Origin: Ptychodera flava
Lineage: Eukaryota > Hemichordata > Enteropneusta > Ptychoderidae
DNA length: 64,000 nucleotides
Direction of reading: 5' to 3'
NCBI RefSeq assembly: GCF_041260155.1
Contig: NC_091945.1
Coordinates: 33,548,296 to 33,612,295, forward strand
The notes below the pieces were generated by a model, which saw nothing but the letters and a program-made list of their open reading frames with translations, was not told the DNA's origin and did not search any database. Shown piece after piece: positions 48,401-60,400 of the stretch. A program made the position numbers and the translations under genes. Positions within the stretch are counted from its first letter, which is position 1. The number at the start of each line of letters is the position of its first letter.

Positions 48401-51400
48401 ATGAAATAATTTGAACTCTGAGGTATAACAAAATGCTCAAATAGTGTTACTTGTAATTTATACTGCCACTACTAACTCAAATTTGAACGACAGACATTTC
48501 AAACAAATGCTGGATTTTGTATCTGACAAGTCTAGTATCATGCATAAATTTAAATTGTGTAACCATTGCATGTAGTTAGTGTGAACTTGCACACAATGAA
48601 AGAAGAGCCAAACTCCACCCTAAAATGCAATTATTTTTGTTTGTCATGAATGTGATTTATGGCACTCATGATGCCAATATTGATGATACCAAATCAAGCC
48701 AAAGGTGACACGAAATATCACCCAAGCCAATGTTTTATCACTTTTTGTTCTACAAAAAGCTGATCACAAAACTGGATTCTATGTGAGGTGTAATAATATC
48801 TGATGTCGCAAACTTGCAACTATATTTAGTAACAGACCAGTAACCGCAAACAGTGCTATCGTTCATATAAAACCGCAGATTTAACACAATAGACAAAATG
48901 TAATACCAATGATGCATTAACAACAAAGTACTTGCTCATCAAAGTTTGTATTCTATAAGCCTATAGAGTCACAAACCTCCACATAATCGTAGTGACAAGT
49001 ACTGCTAGTTTCCAATTCCATGTCTCGGAATCTCAGCTTCACCCGGTGCCCACTGGCAACAGTTATAAGCCAGTCACACTGACGAGAGTGCGCATACTGA
49101 CCGGGATAATTTGGAGAAGTGAAAGACCCTGTGGGCGTTGTTAATTCACCGCCACATCCTGTAGTATAAAATATGAATTTCATTACCAATGGCACACTTC
49201 TCGTTCGTCTTCTCAAACTCTTATCAAAACATCACGAGTAAATACGTAAACGCTGGTATAAATTATGAATATGATTATCAAAAGTGACTTCATTGACCAT
49301 CTCCTAAAAATATTATCGAGATTTAAGATGTTTGTGCATGAACCAGATGTAATTCTATGAATATAAATTCATGAATTTGAGACTTGAAATATTTTCCACC
49401 ACAAATGAGACATCCGTACAAATTAAAAAAAAAATTTACCTTCAATACTTGCAGTCCACTGTAAAATAAAGCCTGAAGATGAACCTGCATCATTGGTCTT
49501 GAATACAATATGAGCATAGCTGTCTGAAGTATCAACAGCTGGAGGTATGGCATTTCCACAGTATGTGGCCAACAGCTCACCTAGTGGCAAAGACAATGGA
49601 AGATAATACCAATCAGAAGTAGTAGATAATATCAAAACAGGGCTGGGACTCTGCCAAAAGATTGCACAGAGTGACTGGGAAATTTCTGTTTCAATTTAAA
49701 ACCTACACAAACATGGTTTACATAGGTGAACCAAATGTTATCAATGGTTGTTGTAGAACTGAAGGGGTAGACAGGTTAAAGTGAGAATGTACTTTTCATA
49801 AATAAAAAGTTGTCTATCATTATTGTTAATAATTGGTTTAATAATAATAATATTTGGTTCTTATATAGCGCACATATCCACAAGTAGATGTGATCAAGGC
49901 GCTTCACAATTATTATTACCCCTGGTCACTGGACCTAATATGATACCACTCAACTCCCTGGGGAGCAGACAACAGCTCACATGTGCAGCCAATAAGCGCA
50001 GCAGAGCTAAACACACACATTACAACCACTGTCCTACCAGGTACCCATCACTCCTGGGTGGGGAGAAGCAATGAGGAACAAGTCATCGTTGATGACACAG
50101 TCCCCGCTTGTCCATTTTGTTATAATCTTTGGTGTCTAGGTAGCTGTGGTCTAGGTAGCTGTGGAATGACATTGATGCAACGGGCGCATTAGGCCTGTGA
50201 CTTGCATAATAAAGTAATCTGAGGAACGTTCAATAAATGACTCATCTCTGCCGGTAATGACAACTCAAGGAACTTTTGATTACATCACACATAACGATGC
50301 CCTTACTGCCTCCAGTGTCATGATGGCACATACTATACACATGGTTTGGTGGAATTGTCGAAATGGTATGGGATCGGGTATGTTGTTGTAATCAGCCATT
50401 TCGGATCATATAATGAAACAAATTAATGTGCACAAGAGTGCAGCCATAGTATTTTATCTTCGTATCACGTTTGAACAAAATCAGTCCATCGAGGGATAGT
50501 GACCTATGTTTATGTTTCAAAGACATAAAAAAATCACACCAAAATTTATATCAAATGGCTGTCTATTGACCATATGGATCATAGTACAAAATTAGTAGAC
50601 ATGCATATGTATGCCATAGTACTTTATCTTTGTACCAAGTCTCAACAACATTGGTTAAAGAATATTTGCATATGATTAAGCTTCAAAGACATGAAAAAAT
50701 CCAAAAATGACCATCTGACAGCAATATTGGAAAAAAATGACAATCTGGCAGCCATATTGGAACATGTCACAAAGTAAATTGACATGTATATGTATGCCAT
50801 AGTGCTTGATCTTTGTGCCAAGTTTGGACAAAATGGGAGTAATGACCTTTGAATTACGATTCAAAGACATGCAAAATTCCAACAAAATGGCAGTTCTGCA
50901 GCCATATTGGATCCTATCGCAAGCTTAATTGATACATGCATATGTATGCCATAGTGCTTTGCCTTTGTGCCAAGTTTGAACCAAATCGGTTCAAGGATGT
51001 TTGAGTTATGGTTCGAAGACATGAAAAAATCGCAAAAAAAATGGCCGCCTGTCAGCCATATTGGATCATATCACGAAATAAATTGGTGTTCATATGAAGG
51101 GCATAATGTTTTGCTTTTGTGCCAAATTGAACAGAATCGGTCAAGGATGTCTGAGTTATGGTTCAAAGACATGAAAATCGCAACAAAATGGCCGCCTCAC
51201 GCCCACATTGGATCGTATCGCAATATAATTCGACATGCATATGTAGGACATAGTGTTATGCCTTTGCGTCAAGTTTGAACAGAATCGGTTCAAGGATGTC
51301 TGAGTTATGATCCAAAGACATGAAAAATCGCAACAAAATGGCCGCCACGCGCCCATATTGGAACATATTGCAAAATAATTTGACATGGATATGTAAGCCA

Positions 51401-54400
51401 TAGTGCTATGCTTTTGTGCCAAGTTTGAGCAGAATGTGCTCAAGGATGTCTGAGTTATGGTCCACAGACATGAAAAATCGCAACAAAATGGCCGCCACGC
51501 GCCCATATTGAAACATATCGCAAAATGATTTGACATGGATATGAAAGCCATGATGTTATGCCTTTGTGCCAAGTTTGAGCAGAATGTGCTCAAGGATGTC
51601 TGAGTTATGGTCCAAAGACATGATAAATCGCAATAAAATGGCCGCCTCGCGCCCATATTGGATCGTATCACAAAATAAATCGACGTGCATCTGTAGGTCA
51701 TAGTCCTATGCCTTTGTGCCAAGTTTGAACAAAATCAGTTTAGCAGTGTCTGAGAAACTGTTGATGACGGACGGACGGACGGACGGACGGACGGACGGAC
51801 GGACGGACGGACGGACGGACGGACACACGGACGGGACCCAATCTATAAGTCCCCGCCGGACTTCGTCGCGGGGACTAATAAAGTGCTTGCCCAAGGACAC
51901 AACACCACAGCCATGCCGGGGCTCGAACTCACCATCCTTTGATCGTGAGTCCACTGCTCTAGCCACTGGCCCATGATGCCTCCATTGGTACTGTTGTTTG
52001 AAAATTTGCTCACAAAATTGCCATGTACACGGATTATACATTAATCGATAATACTTGATGCTTCACCTCAGGGTACAGTGCACAAGTGCAGAAACCCTTG
52101 ACACAAGTTGTGTTGGCAAGGTCATGATCATGTAATATTTGCATACAAATGCAAGCATTGATGACTTTCAATTTCAAATGTTGAAGTTATCATTGCGACT
52201 GAATCACTTGCACATCCTGATCAAAGACATGCAATATTAAAACAGGGGCCTTGATAGCAGCAACAACAGCTCAGAATAGTAATGACAGCAACGTTAACTA
52301 TGTGTCTGTAATGAATAAGGTCTTAGATGAGTCATTTGTGACTGCTTGTAGCTGCCATTGGACATGCTAAACATCAATGGTACAAGAGCTATAAAATGAT
52401 GTATAAAGCTACTGGGACAGAATGATTAATTTCAACATGAAACAACTTAACTTCTACATCTCCTTTTTTCAAATAGGAAATAGCGTAAAACAATTTTGAA
52501 GAAGTTGAAATTGTTTCAACTGTACCTATACATAATGACTTTCATAAACCACGGGCAAGTAATGAGTTTTACACTCTATCATTAATATACCCATCATGGT
52601 ATAACCTATTGACACCTTAGTGAGCCCATGTTAACAATTTTATATTGTAATTACTGGTATCATTCATAAATTGTATTAGTTATCAGAAATACATGCATGC
52701 CAAATGACATAGAGGGGGCTGTCCTGTTCAGAACTGTTACCTATAATTATATCATATTCATTGCTTTCTGTTGAAAGATTATGAGCTGCAACATAAGATA
52801 TGTCAATACATGGGAAATAAAAGAAAGTACTGAATTTCTTACCAGGGTGGGTAGCGTTACTTTCTCTGATTTCAACATGATCACCGGTACATGATGTGTT
52901 TGATCCAACTAGCGAAAACGAGTCAAAAGCTAGTGTCAGGTAGTGACCAGGGGGACCAAGGATAATCCAGTTGCATTCCAAGTTGTTGTCATAGTTATTG
53001 GGAAAGTTTGGTGACTTGATGATACCGGTTTCTCCTGAGAAGGTGCCTCCACAAGATGCTACAGGTACATGATATAACAATCAAAGTAATTATTACATGG
53101 CTGTACAGAGAGAAATGCTCTGAACGTAAAGAGAGTTTGCATTACAGGACTCTGCATGACTGTAACTTAAAACTTCATACAGCATAGGAGAGGGTGGCAT
53201 ACCATAGTATTCCACAATATACCAAAATACACAGAAAAACAAAACATTTGATACAAAAGTAAGCACTCCACCAGAGAGTTCCAAGGAACACAATAATAGT
53301 TTTGACATGTTGGTAAGGAGCTGCTACCCCACCCCCACCCCCAAATCAAAAATACAACATGCTGGAAACCTACATGTATTTAACAGTGGTTGCTTACACT
53401 TCCATGGTATTCACTACATGTTTGATATGCATATGCAAAATGATAACTAACATTCCTTTATACTCACCTATAGTATAGGTCAGCTTGAAGCCCTTGTGGT
53501 TGACGTTGCCGTCAGAACGGAACTTCAGGAACATGGCATTGCCAGAGCTGACTTGAGTATCGGGTAAGTCATTACCGCAGAGTGTAACAAGCAGATCTGA
53601 CTCACTTGAACTACCATCTCTTATTTGTAGATAATCATATGCACAACTGGAAGGAAAAAACCCAGAACAATACACAATCATAATTACACAGTTCCCTGAT
53701 CCTTCATTTACCTGGATTCATTTTAACTTACGCCCTTGGTTGTTTTTAATTGAGGTTGACTCATAGCTGTAATACAGAATTCACTATTATCTGGTAGGAT
53801 GGTGAGTTGATACAGTAACAGTAAAATACAGATATTATGCACAGCTTGCTCACATAGCATATGGTACAGTTTCACATGTATTTAAATTACATGTGACTCC
53901 CCAATCATTGCTTTAATGGATAAACATCTACTGCATAATACTAATCTTATTTTTAATCTGTTCAAGCTTCACACTACATGTGCATAAGTAGCAATTTCTG
54001 TCCCGACAATACGGAATTTCAGTACAGCATTTTCCTGAGAAATATCTAAGAATTGTATTTTACATAATACACAGCCCTCATAACATGATGCACGCCTTGT
54101 TATAACAATTAACATAACCTATCTGAAGATGGAATGGACTTGAAAAACTAACCCAACATTGCGCTCCATTTCAAAGTCGTCGAAATCAACCTGGATTGCC
54201 TCTGTAGCTGGAGCATTGATTACCCATTCACACTCAATGTTATGTGGATAGAAGTCTGGGTAGTTTGGAGTGGTCAGAATGCCTGACGGGTTAGCATCAG
54301 TCAGGGTAAGGGTGCCTCCACATCCTGAAAACAACAGCAAAATAAATATCGTGAACGTGCCTCATGTAATGGGGAAATAGCTGTAACTTATTATGAATAT

Positions 54401-57400
54401 TTTCTTCACTGTTTTCCATAGAGCTTGTCTATATTTTCAAAACTCTTCATCAAGTATGTTGCCGAGTACTAGCCCTGGTAATATAACTCAATATAGAAAG
54501 TATGCAACGTATACTGTTACAATTGTTTGTAAGGTAGTATGCCCTCAGAAGTGAAAGACTTAAACTTTTGCTGAAACTTTCCTTAATGAATCTTTCAACC
54601 ACTCTCTTTCCGAATCAAGGATAAAAATCGGGGATCAATGTGCAAATTTTTGTACTAAAGAAACAAATTACTCAAGATTTACCGATATCTAAAATTCAAA
54701 ATGCCATAATCCCTGTGTTAACTCTATGGCGAAAAATATAATTTCCGAATTTCAAAAATCTAAGTCAGTGAAAAGTTTTCTTACACCGAGAGCTTTAAAA
54801 TGAACCCTCACAAGTGGTATATCAGAAAAGAATTGTAAAAGTTTGAGAGTCCAAATATATGTCCCCTGAGTGCGTTCTACCTTAACAAAGGAACTCTGGC
54901 CAAAACTAAAATCTAGTACCGGTAGTCAATAATTTAACTATTACATCAGCAACTTTATGAAGATTTTTAGTTTTGTGTCAACAAAATGCAACAGAGTTGG
55001 CAATTGGTAGAACTAATTTCGTACCTTTCAATGGCCAATATTCAGTACAACCTCAATGCTTAACCAATTGATGGAAATTTACTTTGCCATGATCAATTAC
55101 TTTATACCTTACAGTAAGTGCCAGAAAATTCTGGCCTGATCCTATACATCTACCGGTATGTTCATGATATGTTTGGTACAGCAGTGTGACTTCATCACGG
55201 TAGTAAAGGGGTGAAATGTTGTGGCTTGGCTCATAAGAGGGGCAGTTTCCGTTATTTACACACTGGTAACCTTTCTCAATTATTTTTCATCACCTCCATA
55301 TACCTTGGAACTCCAGTCTGATAACAGATTCTTGTTCAGCACTAAACAAATCTACCATTCCTGTCTATGATCACATGTAACATAACATTTATGAAATGTC
55401 TAGTTTTCAACACTACTAATTTCAAGACTCTGTCTCTGACTGTGGGCCCTTTGTAAAATTTGCTCTGTAACTTTGCTATTTTCACTTTTTTAATTGCTCA
55501 GATTATACCTGAAATACTGAAAGAAGAGACAATAGAATCAATACCAAACTGAAATTGCATTTACTGCCCGCTCTGTAACACCTACCTGCTTCTACTGCTC
55601 TGAAGTTGAGTACAAAACCTGCCCCGGAGCCTGAACCATCTGTAACAAATTTGATGAGTAATAAATTGCTGCTTGTTCTGATTTCATCAGGGTTGGTCGA
55701 GCCGCAGTACTTGCCAAGTGATGGAGATGAAGTATCTTCACCATTGTAAAGCTGGAAATGAACAAAAGAATACAACTTTGGTTAACCCTTTGAGTGCTGT
55801 AATTTTTCCGGCCAAAATTTTACTGCAACATTTTATCAACCAATTTTTATTTATTTTTTCTGCATTTTTTGATAATTTTGGACCAAATGGACATCACATT
55901 TCATTGGTTACAGTTTTTTTACCAAAAATTTGGCAAAAATCTGAAAAAATTGACAGGGGTATATTTTATAAAGGTGACAAACATTGACTGTGGTGCTCAA
56001 AGGGTCAATTCTATCATCATTCATTCAAACAGGACACTAACACATATTACACTTTAATTTTCACTGGTATAACAGCCAGCCTGAGGGTAAAAATCTATTA
56101 AATTAAATACCAAATACAACACAGATTCTCACAATCGAAGTTAACCAAACTGTAAATTTAGTACTACTCATGTGCTCCAAAAATGAGTTACAACATGCAG
56201 CATAGCAAATCTTTTTTTTGTCTTGTAATAGTATTTCAATATTAGACTGTTGGTATTATCTGTACATACCTGAAGGTAGTCAGTGGTGCAACCACTGGAA
56301 GTTGTTCCATCTATGTCAAAGATGCTGAACGTAATACTGATTGTTGTGCCAGATGGAGTCTCCGCAATCCATGAACAGTCCAGATTATTCAGGTAGTTGC
56401 TAGGGTAACCAGGACTTGGAATTCTTCCTGAACCCTGGACAAGCCTTCCTCCACATACTGTTAAAGATGTAAATTGTATCAAGTTTAACTCTGTTGGTTT
56501 CTATTCAATGATGAAGAATGTCAGCGGCAGGCTATGACTGCCTGCCACAGTGAGAACTTGCTCTCTTTAAATTGTGACATATGGAACAGCCCTACATTCA
56601 AAATTATTGAAGAGCTGGGATTTTTAACTTTTTAGTTTCCAGGAGTATTTTTGGACGAGGTCATTTTACAATGACAGCTTCACTGTTTGGGTGGAAATCA
56701 AGCACAATATTCTGTACGTGTATATGTGAATAATATTTACAAGTTTTGTAATGGGATTGATTTCCCTGGACTTTCTGGAAATGTAACAAGTTCTCCGTAA
56801 ACATGCCAAGAAAGTTAAAAGTTCCAAAGTTATTTGGGAGTAGCAAAAAACTTTTGGCAAGACATGTGCTCAAAAATAAAATGAAGAAAAATGCTCGATC
56901 AGTCAAAATTCAATGATGAACATAAATTTTTCTTTCTTTTTATAAAAAGATAACCATCAATAATACTGTAAAAGAGTGAAAAATTCTCTGATCCTCGACG
57001 GCTGACGCCATTAGAGAGAGAAAATGCTAAACATTCTGTGGTGAGGTCAGTTTGTGAGATATGTGTAGTGTTGAGTCAAGGAAAACTGAAACCGTTATTT
57101 AGTAATATTGCAGATCAATTACCTTCCTGATAGGTAGCGGAGAATCCAGTTCCATTTGCAGATTGATCACTGAAGAAGTTCACTAACATGGCCTGCCCTG
57201 TTGAGTAGACAGCTGGTAGTGATGATTGAACGGAACAGTAGGTTCCTATGGGATTATCGTCTGTATCACCTGTGAATATGACAACAAAAATGTAAAACAA
57301 TTGCATTAGGTAGTGACTCAACGAACATGTAAATCTCTTTGTGAAATTTTGAACCTGTAACAAACACAGCCAAGTTTGGGTAAAATGTCATTTTTAATGC

Positions 57401-60400
57401 AAAATTGGGATTTTGGGTTTGGAATATTCTTTTTTTAAGATGTCCGATGGAAGTGTTGATGTCTGATTATGAGGCAGTTTTTCGAAAAATCTTCTATGTT
57501 TGAGTATGTTGTATATATCCAGAATATTTACTATGAACAAAAAAAGACCGACTGCTTTCATAATAACAGTTAAAAGCAATAAGTACATTCTCAGAAGGTG
57601 AAAACAAGCATGTCAAGTCAATAATTTCCACTCAAATATCATTACTTTTCCCAACTTCTTGAATTGAAGGCTTTCAATGAAATTTCTGTTTGTCTTTTCA
57701 ATAAGCGCTCGTCTTCTATTTGTGTGTCATCTTTTCTACTGACAGTCACATGAATCAGTCCACCTACATCTGCTTTGAAATCTTACCGTCATAGACAGAC
57801 ACTCCATCAAAGGCACATGTTGAGCTTCCTTCCGTGTTGAGATCGGTGATTTGAAGCTTCACAATGGTGGCAAAGCCAGATCGGATTGTCCACAGGCAGT
57901 TCAGATTTGGCGCGTATCCATACGGATAACCAGGTGAAGAAAATGTCTGAGGACTGGCGGTGGTATGTAATGTAACTTCACACTCAACTGCACATAAAAT
58001 CAACCAAAATACAATAATGTGTTAGATTTCTATATTTCACTCGCCATCATTTTCAAAATCTCACTGATTGCAAAGTACTGGATACACTGGTACCTTGAAT
58101 ATTGAGAGTTTAGAAACTGGTTTTAATCGTGCTATGTCTGAAAGATACTGAAAGGTTAACTTTGAATGATCAAATGTTATCATATGAATTTTAAGATTTA
58201 CAGAAAGATACTGAAAGGTTAACTTTGAATGTTTGAGATTTACAGAAGAGTGTCTCTTCAAATTCAAAATTAATATGCAACGCACAATGGCCACACTTCT
58301 TTGTTAACTCTATATGTGGGAAAAATTGAAATTTAAAGTTTCATGACAACATGGTATTGAAAACTTAATTTTTCTGAAATCATTTCACACTACAAGTTAT
58401 AAACCAGAGCAAAATATAGATTTTGAGTCAAAAGTAAAAGTATTTACAACTCAATCAGTTGTTTGTACTTTAAAAGTTTTGAGTCCATATGCTTCAATCG
58501 ATTTCTGCAAAAATGACTGATCGTTTCAAACTGTGATTGAGAGCAAAAATCTCACCTGGACTAATGGAAGGCGGCACACTGGGTCCTTCCAGCACCTCAT
58601 TCCACTCCAGGAGGAAGCCAGTGTAATGAATGGAGTAGTCAGTGTGGAACCTGATGAACATTACATTTCCAGAACTGTAGAAGGGATCTGGTATCTCCGA
58701 TCCGCACAATTGAATAAGGACGGCAGACTCAATGGTCGGACCATCATGAAACTGGAAATGATAAATGATAAAATGTAATTTGACCTTCACCTCAGATTGA
58801 TACTGTTTACTCTCTGCTTCGTACAACCCTGTGTCTGAGTCCAACAACACTTTTCACAATAACAGGGTTGTACAAAGACTTTGCTATGATGTGTAGGGAA
58901 AATGTTCACACACTAAACATTGATAAAATGGCTTGGGCTAAACTACGATGGCGGGAGGGTTAAACATTAGAATAGATGTGGAGTAATTAATACTAGACTA
59001 TCAAAAATGACACTGTACATCATTTTCGTCTTAATGGCATATATTACACGTGAAAGGAAATAGGTAACAAAAATCATGATTAAAGATTGGTGTTCCAAAC
59101 CGACTTTTTGAAATAAATGCATGGAAATAATTTCAGCTGTTGATTTAATGTAGTTTACACATTAATTTATGACGGCAAGTATGCCAACAAATAAACAGGG
59201 AGCTATGTAGGGTTGAAACATCACCATTTCTGTTCAGCATAGATTTCTACAACATTTTCTTAAGTACAACTGAATTTAAAAAGTATGAAGCCACAAATGG
59301 ACAGTTGAATGTGTAAAGAAATTGCATTTTTATTTCAAATAGTATGAAAAACTAAATTGGCATTTTTTCACACTTTTGGAGAAGGAAACAATTTGGCAAT
59401 TTTACCATTAAATCTAACCTGGTGATAGCTTTGTCTAAAACACTTTTTACGATGGCTTCTCTCACCAAATCTTTGTGGAAGTTAGAGAAAAATATAGCGC
59501 TGGTGATATTTTCCTCCGTTTTCACATGCAAGTCAATAAATTGACAGATACTGTGGGTTGCCCAGTCTTCAACCATCATGATAATATACTGTGTACCTGT
59601 CTCTTTACTTTTGCTGAATTTCTTTTTTTATAATTTTAGTTAAAAAGACTGGCTGGAGCTATGATCTAGTTATCCATAGGAAAGATCTCGTTCTATAACT
59701 CCCCTATTCTCCCTCATCCATCCTTACCTGGAGGTAATCATATCTACATGGTGGGTATCCCTCCACAGCAAATGCTTGGAATGTTATCTTTATCCTCCTG
59801 CCAAAGGTCACAGTGATTGTCCAATCAACGTCCAAGGCTGGTCCGTACTCCCTGGGATATCCAGGTGATGAAATCTGCCCCCTTGGTCCACTCATGTCAC
59901 TGCCAGGAACTGGAAAGCAATCAAGTCCAAGTGAGAACTATAGTTTCTGAAGCTAAAATTTGCACTCGAAATGTGAGCACATCGTATTTGAAGAAAAGTA
60001 GGTACACGTTTTATTATATAGAAATCTTCTCGTCTTAGGGTGTCTTTGTCAAAACAGGAATATACACCGTAGGACAATGTTGAATTGCATCGCAGCAAAT
60101 GGACTTGGGGGTATAACTTGCATTCATTAGATTTGCTTAAACTACTTCTGCAATCTCCATGATCAAGGCCTTCATCGTTTAGCTGCACTTATACAGTGAC
60201 CAGAGCAGATGAAGGAACAAGGTGACAGTAGGGGGTTTATCTTCCTTGGTGTAATCACAGGCGGCCCAAAAACTATTACTGAGTTTTTCTCACTGTTTTC
60301 TCTATCATTTTCTCTCCTTTTCTTCATGCTCTGACTGATCGGAGTAAATAAAATAAATGACTATATAGCCTAACCTATAGCCTATTACACCCCATTAAAA

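Noticed and set aside
51156..51722. 188-codon minus-strand open frame with repeated SNYFAIC-type units
   Set aside because: It follows exactly the 150 bp tandem array; a period divisible by three keeps the frame open. No family motif.
51706..52041. Minus-strand frame with (VRPS)n
   Set aside because: It is the SINE plus the GGAC microsatellite read through, not a gene.
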